21,081 nucleotides of DNA from a virus. Location: positions 1-21,081 of IMG/VR virus record IMGVR_UViG_3300044912_000114. One strand, 5' to 3'. The position numbers were made by a program, and so were the translations under genes. The notes under the pieces were generated by a model. The model was not told the origin of the DNA. It worked only from the letters and a program-made list of their open reading frames with translations, and did not search any database. This document shows, piece by piece, positions 6,006 to 17,400 of this stretch (within the stretch, counting starts at the first letter, position 1; each line of letters begins with the position of its first letter).

Positions 6006-7543
6006 TGGGTGAAAACAAAAGTGCAACAAATGTAGACACTTCGAGTAAGTCACAACCGTCTCAGTCATCTGGTCCGTTTTTAGCAACTGTGATCGGGCAT
6101 CAAGATGCTACTTATATGGGCGGGCTACAAGTTCGAATACTAAGAACAGCTGGCGGTGATACATCAGAAGGCGAAGTTCAAACAGTAAAATATATGTCAC
6201 CGTTTTTAGGAATAACATCTGCAGAATATGTAGCTAGTTCGGACAAGTTTAACGATACTCAAAAAAGTTACGGTATGTGGATGGTTCCGCCAGATCCAGG
6301 TTCTACTGTTGTAGTTATTTTTATTAATGGTGATGTAAAAGAAGGATATTGGATCGGTTGTGTGCATCAAGATAGACATATGAATTTTATGGTCCCTGGT
6401 ATGGCCGGAACGTCTTATGCATTAGATGAAGATAAATTTCTTACAGGTAAAGATGGTAAAAAACTATCCAAAACACGATTGCCAGTTGCTGAATACAATA
6501 AAAAAAGTACTAGTTCAACTGGTGATACTACAAAGAATAAAAAACCTACACACCCGTTTGCTAAAATTTTAATTAATAGTGGATTAAACATGGATGATAT
6601 TCGTGGCACTACTACAAGTAGCGCCCGACGAGAAACTCCGAGTGCAGTGTTTGGAATATCAACACCTGGTCCGTTAGACAAGAGTAGCGGTGCAAAACAA
6701 GGCACTATTGGTAAAAAAGAACATCAAGTTAAAAACGCATATGTGAGTAGATTAGGTGGATCAACGTTTGTAATGGATGACGGAGATGACAAGTTTGTTA
6801 GAGAGAAGTCTGCTGCAACTGCTCCGCCAACTTACATATCGGTTGAACAAGGTAAAACTGCAAAGGATCATAGTATACCTCATAATGAATTAGTTCGTAT
6901 TAGGACTCGTTCTGGACATCAAATCTTATTACATAACAGTGAAAATTTAATCTACATATCACACGGAAGTGGTAACTCGTGGATTGAGATGACTGCTAAC
7001 GGTAAGATTGATGTGTATGCTAAAGATAGCATTAGTTTTCATACTGAAACTGATTTTAACTTTCATGCTGACCGAGATATTAACTTTCAAGCAAACCGCA
7101 ATATTAATTTTAAAGCATTAAAAGAGATACAGCTTGAAGCTGGTACAAATTTTTCAATTAAAGCAACTAGTAATGGAAACCTTACATTTGGCGGTAAATT
7201 AGATATACCAGCGGCTGGAGGAACTAATATTGATGGCGGACAAATCCATTTAAATTCGGGTAAAGCAGTTGCTGCAAAAGCAATGAAATCTCACACCTTG
7301 CCAACAAATGAAGTAGGTAAAACTATAACTTCGATAATGCGTCGAGTACCAACTTTTGAACCGTATCCTCAACATGAAAATTTAGATCCTCTAAAGGTTA
7401 ATTCAAGTGTTACTAATCGAGATATTGACGGTCGTACTGAAGGAGTTAGCTCGTCATTAAAGAATCCGATAGATGCATGGAAAAAATATACAACAGACAC
7501 TGATACATTTGAGAAAATTAAAGCACCGGAGAAAAAACAATAA
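6005..7543 (+). CDS. 5: gp5-like baseplate hub spike, without lysozyme domain
   Basis: Central spike of the baseplate that pierces the cell envelope. It has 512 residues (T4: 575). Residues 25-125 form the OB-fold: GPFLATVIGHQDATYMGGLQ, then MWMVPPDPGSTVVVIF and GYWIGCVHQD. Residues 298-396 carry the beta-helix, with short strand repeats of the ISFH/FNFH/INFQ/INFK/IQLE type in the run from 335 to 396. In T4 a lysozyme sits between these parts. Here residues 140-240 are a Lys/Ser/Thr-rich linker with no recognisable lysozyme active site, so the spike probably punctures without cutting peptidoglycan. A C-terminal motif, PTFEPYPQHENLDP (449-462), looks like the conserved tail of marine homologues. 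Start and stop both overlap neighbours as TAATG; GGAG lies seven bases before the ATG. Confidence 0.85.
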   Translation: MGENKSATNVDTSSKSQPSQSSGPFLATVIGHQDATYMGGLQVRILRTAGGDTSEGEVQTVKYMSPFLGITSAEYVASSDKFNDTQKSYGMWMVPPDPGSTVVVIFINGDVKEGYWIGCVHQDRHMNFMVPGMAGTSYALDEDKFLTGKDGKKLSKTRLPVAEYNKKSTSSTGDTTKNKKPTHPFAKILINSGLNMDDIRGTTTSSARRETPSAVFGISTPGPLDKSSGAKQGTIGKKEHQVKNAYVSRLGGSTFVMDDGDDKFVREKSAATAPPTYISVEQGKTAKDHSIPHNELVRIRTRSGHQILLHNSENLIYISHGSGNSWIEMTANGKIDVYAKDSISFHTETDFNFHADRDINFQANRNINFKALKEIQLEAGTNFSIKATSNGNLTFGGKLDIPAAGGTNIDGGQIHLNSGKAVAAKAMKSHTLPTNEVGKTITSIMRRVPTFEPYPQHENLDPLKVNSSVTNRDIDGRTEGVSSSLKNPIDAWKKYTTDTDTFEKIKAPEKKQ

Positions 7544-7977
7544 TGAGCGCAAAATTATATCAACGGGTTAGCCTACCTAGTAGTAAAACAACAAAAGAAC
7601 TTATATTGCCTAAGACATATGCTGGATTTAGTACAGTAAGTACTGCAGCTAATCACTTTAGCTTATATGATTACGAGTTAATTAAGCAAGACATTATGAA
7701 TCATTTTCATATTAGATTAGGCGAACGGTTAATGCAACCAAATTTTGGAACAATTATATGGGATATATTATTTGAACCAATGACAGAGCAAGTAAAAAGT
7801 ATTATTAAAGAAGATGTTACTCGAATTGTTAACTATGATCCTAGAGTTACAGTGCAGAACACAAAAATTACTGCATATGAGAGTGGAATCAACATAGAGT
7901 TTAAGTTAAAATACACCCCGTATAACATTACTGAAGAGATAAAATTGAAATTTGATCAAGCTAATGGTTTAGGATAA
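7543..7977 (+). CDS. 25: gp25-like baseplate wedge / sheath initiator
   Basis: Wedge protein of the gp25/GpW family that starts sheath assembly on the baseplate. It has 144 residues (T4: 132). The family core covers 45-140: IKQDIMNHFHIRLGERLMQP, NFGTIIWDILFEP, then a helix and the YDPRV motif (98-102), equivalent to the family EPR motif, followed by the closing strands. The N-terminal 40 residues are less typical. Its start overlaps the gp5 stop, with a distant GGAG eleven bases before the ATG. It is the last gene before the only sizeable gap in the rightward block, so probably the end of the first late unit, though no terminator hairpin is visible. Confidence 0.9.
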   Translation: MSAKLYQRVSLPSSKTTKELILPKTYAGFSTVSTAANHFSLYDYELIKQDIMNHFHIRLGERLMQPNFGTIIWDILFEPMTEQVKSIIKEDVTRIVNYDPRVTVQNTKITAYESGINIEFKLKYTPYNITEEIKLKFDQANGLG

Positions 7978-7998
7978 ACTATACAGATAATTTTAATC

Positions 7999-8006
7999 AA
8001 TAAATA
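7999..8006 (+). promoter_or_regulatory. T4-type late promoter before gp6
   Basis: AATAAATA matches the NATAAATA late motif and lies in the 48-base gap between gp25 and gp6. Expected RNA start is near 8012, giving a leader of only about 14 bases that begins just before AGGA (8015-8018), which is seven bases from the gp6 ATG. Confidence 0.7.
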
Positions 8007-8025
8007 CCATTATTAGGACAACATC

Positions 8026-11000
8026 ATGAGTGCAACCGACAGACAAAATAGATTATTAGTAGCCGAAGATTGGAAAAAGATATACCAATCTTTTAAAAGT
8101 GCAGATTTTCAAAGTTATGATTTTGAAAATTTACGGCGTACAATGGTTGACTATATTAGACAAAATTACCCAGAAGATTTTAATGATTATATCGAAAGTT
8201 CGGAGTATCTAGCTTTAATTGATGTAATTGCATTTTTAGGTCAAAGTATAGCGTTTCGTGTAGATTTAAATGCTAGAGAAAATTTTTTAGAATTAGCAGA
8301 AAGACGAGAAAGTGTTTTAAGACTAGCTAAGTTAGTAAGCTATAATGCCAAACGATCAATTGCTGCTAAGGGATTATTAAAAGTTACAGCTATACAAACT
8401 ACTGAAGATGTGTACGATAGCAACAGTAGAAATTTGTCAGGGCAAAATATTACGTGGAATGATCCGTCTAATGTTAATTGGTATGATCAATTTATTAAAG
8501 TAGCAAACGCAGCTATGCCGTTATCTCAACAGTTTGGTAACCCAGCTAACAGTGGAGTTATCTATGGCATACCGACTAATCAGTATATGTTACAAAGTAC
8601 AAATACTGATGTTCCAATTTACACATTTTCTAAAATGATCGCTGGTCGGATGATGAGTTTTGAAGTTACTAGCACAACATTTGCTGGTCAAAATTACATA
8701 TATGAAGAATCGCCAAAACTTGGAAGAAAATTATCTTGGGTGTATAGAAATGATAGTCATGGTTACGGTAGTCCCGGAACTGGATTCTTTTTAAATTTTG
8801 TTCAAGGATCGTTAGGGTCTGCGCAGTTTATTATTAATCAACCTAGAAAAAACGAAGTTGTTGATGTTGATTCAACCGGTATTAACAATACAGATGTATG
8901 GTTGTATCGATTAGATAAAGACGGTAAGGAATCAGAAGAATGGGTGCAAGTTCCTAGTGTTGAAGGCAACAATATTATTTACAATAGCATTAATAAGAAT
9001 ATTAAAAACATTTTCAGTGTTCTTACTCGAACAAACGATGCAATCAGTTTATCATTTAGTGACGGCACATTTGGTAAATTACCGTATGGCACCTTTAATA
9101 CATATCACCGTATGAGTAACGGATTGTCGTACACAATTAATACTAAAGATATTCGTAATATTACAATCTTAGTACCGTACCTTTCTCACGTAGGGCAACC
9201 GCAGTCATTAAGTTTGACATTAAGTCTTGCAACATCAGTGTCTAACGCAGAATCTACAGAGACTAATAGCAGTATCAAAACTAACGCTCCGGCAACATAT
9301 TATACACAAAACAGAATGATTACTGGTGAAGATTATAACATTTGTCCATTGAGCGTGAGCCAGCAAGTATTAAAAGTTAAAGCAATTAATCGTACATCAA
9401 GCGGTATTAGTAGATATTTTGATTTAGTTGATCCAACTGGAAAATATAGTTCAACTAACCTATTTGCAGATGATGGCGTGATATACAAAGAAGAATACGA
9501 ATCATATGTTAAATTTTCGTATAGTAGTAAAACTGATATTGAAGGCATTATTTATAATACGCTTGATCGTATATTAAAATCTGCAGATTTACGAAACTTT
9601 TACTATCAACAGTATCCAAGTTTTGCAGTGTTAGGAAGCACATTAAATGTATCATGGCATAGAACTACACCAGATGTAGTATCGTCAACTGGTTATTTTT
9701 ATGCTACAGCAACTGGCGATCCACAAGGAGTAGGCATATCAGCACCAATTGCATCAGCTGAATTAGGGTATGTTAAATTAGGGTCATTAATTAAATTTAT
9801 AAGTCCAGAAGGCAAATATTTTGATACTAGAAATCAAAATAAATTAGTTGATTTACCTACTAGTACAACCGTTGAGATGATTTTAGGTGCATCGACATAT
9901 ATATGGGCATCAGTTACTTCAATAGTAGGTGACGGAACTACTGAAATTGATGGGATTGGACCAATTACGTTAAATGTGGATATTGATACAGGTGCGATTG
10001 TTACTCAAATTATACCTAAGTTTCGAATAACGTTAGATCTTAGTGTAGTTACTACAATGATTGATTTAATATCTGAAAATAAAATGTTTGGGTTACGATA
10101 TAATATTTCAACACAAACTTGGCAAATTGTATATGAATCGGATTTAAATTTAACAGATTTGTTTAGTTTATTTAATCAAGGCGATATTACTAATAGTCAA
10201 ATTGATGCTAGTTGGATGTTATTGTTTACTACTAATAATGAATTTTATACTATTACTAGTCGTAATCTACGATATATCTTTGAAAGTGATAGTCAACTTA
10301 GATTTTATTTTGATAAGAACGAACAGGTATATACTAGTAAATCAAGTAATTTAATTAGAGATAAAATTAATATCTTAAGTATTAATACTCGACCAGGTAG
10401 TACTGCTGCATATACTACTGATTTTAAATGGGATGTTGTATCGGAATTTATTGGATTAGATGGGTACGTTGATAATAAAAAAATTGTAGTGTCGTTTGCA
10501 GATGTTGATGATAACGGATCAGTCGATAATCCGGATTTATTTTCAAATATTATTGACAGTGATTCTTTATATGTGTTTCAAGAAAAATATGCAATTTCTA
10601 CAGGACAGGATGATTATAGATATGTTAATAACATGAATGATAGTAAAGTTAACATTGTAGCTGATGAAACTATATATTCCGGCGTTGCTGGACAGTATTA
10701 TTATTTTCCAACAACAAACGTAGTTAAGTTAGCAGAACCGTCTGGAATGTTACAGCCAACATTAGATTATAAGGCATATGAAGGTCGAGCAAATTTAAAG
10801 TTCCAATATGTTCATAATGCTAATTATGATTCTAGAATTGATCCAGGTCTTAGCAACATTATTGATGTGTTTATTTTAACTAAAGGATATGATACTGCAT
10901 TTAGAAAATGGGTAGCTGGTGCAATTAGTATTAAACCGTTACCGCCTAGTTCAACAGAATTATATAATACAGTTGCATCGTCGTTAAACTTAATTAAATC

Positions 11001-11472
11001 AATTTCAGATGAGGTAATCTACCATCCGGTGATGTATAAAATATTATTTGGTGCGTCAGCAGCCTTGGAACTACAAGCAACATTTAAGATTACAAAAACA
11101 CCTGGATTAGTAGTATCTGATAACGATGTTAAATCTCGCGTTATTACTGCAATTAATAGTTTCTTTAATTTAGATAACTGGGATTTTGGTGATACATTCT
11201 TCTTTACAGAATTAGTAACATATGTAATGAATGAGTTAACTCCGGATATTTCAAATTTTGTAATAGTTCCTCGTAAACAAGGGTTAAATTTTGGAAGTTT
11301 ATACGAAATTAAATCTTTAAGTAACGAAATATTAATAAATGGAGCAACGGTTGATGATATTGAAGTTATTTCTGGTATCACTGCAAGTAATATTAAAACA
11401 TCAAATTCTGCATCAATTGATTCATTAACAAATCAACAGAATATATCTAGCTCATCATATGGGAGTATTTAA
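8026..11472 (+). CDS. 6: gp6-like baseplate wedge protein, enlarged
   Basis: Core wedge protein; in T4, gp6 dimers form the ring that ties the six wedges together. It has 1,148 residues against 660 in T4. The N-terminal region is well conserved in type (SYDFENLRRTMVDYIRQNYP, YLALIDVIAFLGQSIAFRVD, then ARENFLELAERRESVLRLAK). The baseplate J-like core includes ITGEDYNICPLSVSQQVLKV near residue 427. The C-terminal domain (about 975-1125) has the expected HPVMYKILFG and NFFNLDNWDFGDTFFFTEL-type segments, ending in IVPRKQGLNFGSLYEI. The extra length lies in the middle and looks strand-rich. It is first in the second late unit; AGGA lies seven bases before the ATG. The stop overlaps the next start (TAATG). 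Confidence 0.88.
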   Translation: MSATDRQNRLLVAEDWKKIYQSFKSADFQSYDFENLRRTMVDYIRQNYPEDFNDYIESSEYLALIDVIAFLGQSIAFRVDLNARENFLELAERRESVLRLAKLVSYNAKRSIAAKGLLKVTAIQTTEDVYDSNSRNLSGQNITWNDPSNVNWYDQFIKVANAAMPLSQQFGNPANSGVIYGIPTNQYMLQSTNTDVPIYTFSKMIAGRMMSFEVTSTTFAGQNYIYEESPKLGRKLSWVYRNDSHGYGSPGTGFFLNFVQGSLGSAQFIINQPRKNEVVDVDSTGINNTDVWLYRLDKDGKESEEWVQVPSVEGNNIIYNSINKNIKNIFSVLTRTNDAISLSFSDGTFGKLPYGTFNTYHRMSNGLSYTINTKDIRNITILVPYLSHVGQPQSLSLTLSLATSVSNAESTETNSSIKTNAPATYYTQNRMITGEDYNICPLSVSQQVLKVKAINRTSSGISRYFDLVDPTGKYSSTNLFADDGVIYKEEYESYVKFSYSSKTDIEGIIYNTLDRILKSADLRNFYYQQYPSFAVLGSTLNVSWHRTTPDVVSSTGYFYATATGDPQGVGISAPIASAELGYVKLGSLIKFISPEGKYFDTRNQNKLVDLPTSTTVEMILGASTYIWASVTSIVGDGTTEIDGIGPITLNVDIDTGAIVTQIIPKFRITLDLSVVTTMIDLISENKMFGLRYNISTQTWQIVYESDLNLTDLFSLFNQGDITNSQIDASWMLLFTTNNEFYTITSRNLRYIFESDSQLRFYFDKNEQVYTSKSSNLIRDKINILSINTRPGSTAAYTTDFKWDVVSEFIGLDGYVDNKKIVVSFADVDDNGSVDNPDLFSNIIDSDSLYVFQEKYAISTGQDDYRYVNNMNDSKVNIVADETIYSGVAGQYYYFPTTNVVKLAEPSGMLQPTLDYKAYEGRANLKFQYVHNANYDSRIDPGLSNIIDVFILTKGYDTAFRKWVAGAISIKPLPPSSTELYNTVASSLNLIKSISDEVIYHPVMYKILFGASAALELQATFKITKTPGLVVSDNDVKSRVITAINSFFNLDNWDFGDTFFFTELVTYVMNELTPDISNFVIVPRKQGLNFGSLYEIKSLSNEILINGATVDDIEVISGITASNIKTSNSASIDSLTNQQNISSSSYGSI

Positions 11473-14400
11473 TGGCTAACAATGAAATATACATACCTAG
11501 AGATGCATCTCTAGATACTAGCGACAGCAATAACACTGCAAACTTTTTACCTAATTTTTATAGAACTGATGCTAATAAAAAGTTTTTGCATGCAACTATA
11601 AATCAATTAACTCAACCTGGTACTGTAAAGAAAGTTAATGGATTTATTGGTAGGTTATCTGCAAAGGCAACTACATCTGATGATATTTTTATTGATGCGC
11701 CATCGTCTGATAGGCAGAATTACCAGTTAGAGCCGGGTATCGTTATTAATGATGATATGAACAACACTGTGTTTTTAAAAGATTATTTAGATTACGTTAA
11801 TCAATTAAAAACCTTAGGTGCAAATATAACAGATCATTCAAGATTAAATGCACAAGAAATGTATAGTTGGAATCCTCATATTAATTGGGATAAATTTGTA
11901 AATTTTCAAGACTATTTTTGGATGCCACATGGCCCGGCTACTATTAATATTAGAAATTCGATCTTACCTGTTGAAAGTACATATTCTGTTATTACTGATA
12001 TAACCGGACCAGATACTGCATTTATACTAACGCCAGACGGACTAACTCGAAATCCGACAATTACTTTATACAGAGGATATACATATCAATTTGATGTTAA
12101 TACACCTAATGATGTTTTTAGTATTAAAACTACTAGAAGTATCGGTAAATCAAATCGATATACTGTAGTAGAAAATAACGCAATTACTTCTGGTACTATT
12201 ACATTTACGGTTCCTTTTAATTCACCTGACATTTTGTATTATGTAAGTGAGTCTAATATTAATGCCGGCGGTGTAATTAAACTATTAGACATTAGTGAGC
12301 ATACTCAAATTAATGTTGAAGATGAAATTATTGGTAAAAAAACGTACACATTACCTACTGGACTAGAATTAAGTAATGGCATGTGCGTAACATTTAGCGG
12401 AGAAGTTACACCTTTAAAATATTCTACTGGAAAATTTCACGTAGCAGGTGTAGGTACTGCAATACAATTAATTCCAGATGCTGATTTGGAAATTATTTCA
12501 ACATATACTACCTCGACATCAATATTATTTGACACTACTAATTTTGATGTAACACCGTTTGGTAATGCAAATTCGTATGCTGCTAATATTGATTATATTG
12601 TAATTAGTCAAGGTAGTGTTGATCGAAATCAATGGAGTCGATATAATAAATGGGTTCATAAATCTGTTATTGAATCGAGTGCAAAATTTAACAATATAAA
12701 CGCAGAGTATAATCAGTCGCTGCGTGCAGTTAGACCAATTATTGAGTTTGATGATAATTTAAAATTATTTAATTTTGGAACACAGTCAGCAGGTAATGTT
12801 GACTTAATTGATAATTTTACAACTGATGTTTTCTCAGTAATTGAGGGATCGTTAGGATATACAATCGACGGGGTAGCAGTTACTTCGGGCCAACGTATTA
12901 TTTTTACAGCCGATCCTGATCCACTAGTAACAAACAACATTTATCGAGTAGAATTTATAGATGTAAAACATACAACGGATTCTTTTGGCAGATCAACAAG
13001 CAAGCAAATTCGTTTAATTTTAGAGTTAAAACCTAACATTAATGACGTGGTTTTGATAAAATCTGGTATTAATTTACAAGGGCATATGGTTTGGTATAAC
13101 GGCATTACTTGGTTAGCTGCACAACATAAAACATCAGTAAATCAACCACCATTGTTTGACGTAGTTGATGATAATGGGATTTCGTTTGGTGATACTACTG
13201 AATACAGTGGATCTACATTTAACGGAACCTCAATATTTTCATATAAAATAAATTCACTAGGGACATTAGATCCGTATTTAGGGTTTGGATTAACGCATAA
13301 AAATATCAATAACATTGGGGATATTGTTTTTAATTTTACATTAATAACTGATTCATTTAGATATGATGCAAATGCATCAACAACTAAAAAAATTGATACT
13401 GGATTTTTAGTAGTTAATACTGCTATTCCAACATATGTTAATGGATGGACTACTTGTAAAAATAAAAATACTCAACCGGCAATACGAATATATAAAAATT
13501 CAAATAAAACAAATAATTTTGATATTGATATATTTGATAACTTGCCTGCATTAACTGATATTGAAGTTCGCATATATTTAAATGGTGTGCGAGTTTCTAA
13601 GATTAACGATTCTAAAACTAAAATTTGGGATATTGTATCAACTGCAGTTACTGTAACTAATCAAACTGCGCTGTTACCATATCATCAAATTGTATTTACT
13701 ACTCCAATTAAATTAACCGATGTAGTTACTATTAACGTGTTTTCATCAATACCAATTAATGAAAATGGGTATTATGAAATTCCTGTAAATTTACAACATA
13801 ATCCATTAAATGGCGTGTTAACTGAATTTACATTAGGTGAAGTAATTGATCATGTTGACAGCATTGTTGATAACATATATTTAGGACAGCACAATATTCA
13901 ATTTGACGGTGTATTTCCCGGAATTAGCAATTTACGAGATTTAGGAAACGTGTCGGCATATGGCACAAAATTTGTTCAACATAGTGGTCCGTTAAGTTTA
14001 TCAATGTATCATATTGCATCTGATAATAACGTTATTCGTGCAATTGATAACTCAAGAGATGATTATAGCAGATTTAAACGTACATTTTTAACAGTTGCAT
14101 CTACGTTAGGCGTTACAACAGAAACAAAAGAACATGTAGATCTAATTTTAAATGCAATGAATGCAAATACGCCAGTAACATCATCGTATTATTTTAGTGA
14201 TATGATACCATACGGTGCAAATACTAAAACTGAGTTTATAATACGTGATTCGGAAGTTCGCATTTTTTCTCTAGCAACGGTTTTTACATTAGATAGTTTA
14301 TCAACAGCTGCAGTGTTATTGTACCTAAATGGTAACCAGTTATTACACGGCATTGATTACCGGTTTAATATTCAAGGATTTGTAGAATTAATGCCAACTG

Positions 14401-17400
14401 TAGTGTTGCAGTATGATGACGAATTATTAATTTATGAATATAGTAATACTGATGGTTGTTTAATACCTGAAACACCAACAAAGTTAGGTATTTGGCCAAA
14501 ATACACTCCAAAAATATTTAAAGATACGTCATTAGTAACACCTAGATGGATGATACAAGGCCACGATGGCAGTTTAACGCTAATATATGGCAGCTATGAT
14601 GATGTTACTCATCAATTGGTATTAGATTATCGAGATGAGTTAATTCTTGAATTAGAAAAACGAATTTATAATAATATTAAAGTACAGTATGACCCAACTA
14701 TTTTTGATATATGTGATACTATTCCGGGGTATGATCGCACAACACCGTATTCGTTACAGGAGTTTAATCAAGTATTACTGCCTAGTTATTATCATTGGGC
14801 AGTTAATGTAAAGCAAGATTTTTCAACAATGTTAACTCAAAACAGATACAACACATTTGTGTATAACTATAGCAATCATTACACGTCAAACAATCAAAAG
14901 TCGCCCGGATATTGGAGAGGTATATATCGATGGATGTACGATACAGATCGCCCGCATATTTGTCCATGGGAAATGTTAGGGTTTAGCGAAGAACCTATAT
15001 GGTGGGTTGAGGTATATGGTCCTGCTCCGTATACTAGTGACAATATAGTAATGTGGACTGATTTAAGCAACGGCTGTATTAAGGCGCCAAATACACCGAT
15101 TAAAATTGTATCTAAATTTGTTAGACCTACGTTATTAAATAATTTACCAGTTAACGAAAATGGTGAATTAATTAGTCCTCAAGAAAGTGGAATAGTTAAC
15201 GGAATAATAACAGAACCAATGCAAGGTGATTTTGTGTTCGGTGATGTTTCACCAGTTGAAGCAGCATGGAGACGTAGTTCGTATTATCCATTTAGTGTAT
15301 TAAAGGCTGCGGTATTATTAACACCGGCTAAAACAATTGGTGTATTATTGGATAGATCTAGAATTTCAAGAAATTTAAATAATCAGTTAGTATATACAGA
15401 TACAAATGTACGTATTAATTTATCAGATATTAAAATACCAAGTATATACCTAAGTACATCTCGTATACAAACAGCCGGAATTATAAATTACTTAATAAAC
15501 AATATTGATTCTACTACAATTACGTCGTATAATCAATACAAATCTGAGTTAACGTCAATAACTGCACAGTTGTGTTACCGAGTTAGTGGGTTTACGAGTA
15601 AAGAAAAATTTAAATTAATGTTAGAATCAAAAACTCCATTAAGCTCAGGAAGCATTTTTATTCCGCAAGAAGACTACACGGTAGTTTTAAATACTTCTTC
15701 ACCTGTAAATGTAGTTGTATATAGCGGCGTAATTATTACAAAAATTGAAGGCGGCTATGAAATTAAAGGGTATAGTACTTCTCAACCATACTTTAAATAT
15801 TATAAAAGTAGTGTAAGCGGATCATATATAACTATTGGCGGAGTATCTGCAGCATATGCAATATGGGCACCTAATCAGTATTATGTAAAAGATAGATATG
15901 TAAAGTTTGGTAACAGATATTTTAATACAAATGTTTCTCATACTTCTAGTGAATTCTTTGAATCTAGCTATTTTACAGCATTAGTAGAATTACCAATTTC
16001 GGGCGGCGAACGAATTGAATTTAAACAACAGTGGGACACTGAAGCACAAACTGTACTGTATGGGACTAAATTTTCGTCAATACAGGGAGTAGTAGATTTT
16101 TTATTAGGATACGGTAAATGGTTGGCTGATCAAGGATTTATTTTTGATGAATACAATACTACATTGGGTGCAGTATCAAATTGGGAAACTAGTGCTAAAG
16201 AGTTTGTATTTTGGACAGTGTCAAATTGGGGAGTTAATCAGCAAGTTTGGGAAGAATGGATACCAAATGTTACTGTTCATTACAACGATATAGTTCGATA
16301 TAATGGTGATTATTATAAAGCATTAACTACTATGAACGATCCGGTGTTTAATAATCAAAAATATGCAGTATTAAGTGGACTTAATTATGAAGGTAATTCG
16401 GTATTAACATTAAGTCCTGCTGCAACTACTTTATTATTTAAAACAACGTTAAGTGTAGTTGATGATATTCAAAATCCTAAGTATGTATACGAAATGTTTG
16501 ATGTTAACGGTAATCCGATTCCACTGTCGTTCATAAACGCATTTAGAACAGACAATGTTGTAAGTTACAAATCTAATACAGAATCATACATTTATTGTGC
16601 AAGTTTTCATCTAGTACAGCGCGAGCACGTAATAGTAATTAACAACACTACTATGTTTAATGACACTATTTTTAACCCTGAAAGTGGGTATAAACAAGAT
16701 AAAATTAAAGTATCTGGATATGTAAGTACCGATTGGAATGGTTCAGTAAATGTACCGGGATTTGTTGTAGATCGTGCAGAAATTGCACGTTGGGTACCAT
16801 GGACTGATTATGCGTTTGGTGATGTTGTTAAACATCGAACATTTTTTTATAGCGCAACTTCTTATATTCCTGGAACTGAGCTATTTAATGACTCAGATTG
16901 GAGTAAGTTAGCTCAACCATTAACTGCAAAGTTATTACCAAATTGGAATTACAAAGCAACTCAGTTTACGGATTTTTATAGTTTAGACAGTGATAACTTT
17001 GATATTACACAGCAGCGTATGGCTCAGCATCTTATTGGATACCAAAAGCGTCAATATTTAGAAAATATAATTCAAGATGATGTAAGCGAGTTTAAATTCT
17101 ATCAAGGTATGATAGTTGAAAAAGGTACACAAAATGTTCTTAATAAATTGTTTGATGTATTAAGTGCAGATGATAGAGAAAGTTTAACATTTTACGAAGA
17201 ATGGGCAATTCGATCAGGGTCGTACGGCGCATGTGAATCATTTAATACTATTGAGTTTATACTAAACGAATCGTCGTTTAAAGCTAATCCGCAAGGTTTT
17301 GAATTAGTATATGTTGATCCGTTAATTAACGATCAGGTTATTCGATTATTGCCATCTGATATCTATTCAAAACCAATTGGGTATTCACCGTCAATTTGGA

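Noticed and set aside
6415-6705. Open frame on the minus strand inside gp5
   Set aside because: Antisense to the linker of gp5, no family pattern and no promoter.
7967-7979. GTTTA-GGA-TAAAC hairpin at the gp25 stop as a terminator
   Set aside because: Only five A/T-rich pairs with no T-run after it; too weak for a terminator.
9333-9548. Open frame on the minus strand inside gp6
   Set aside because: Short antisense shadow of gp6 with no start signal.
9549-9556. TATTTATA, i.e. a late-promoter-like TATAAATA on the minus strand inside gp6
   Set aside because: No leftward gene follows it; a chance match in A/T-rich coding sequence.
11019-11381. Open frame on the minus strand inside the gp6 3' end
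   Set aside because: Antisense to the conserved gp6 C-terminal domain; its openness follows from gp6 codon use.
12713-12940. Open frame on the minus strand inside the giant gene
   Set aside because: Short, no ribosome binding site, antisense to an uninterrupted coding frame.
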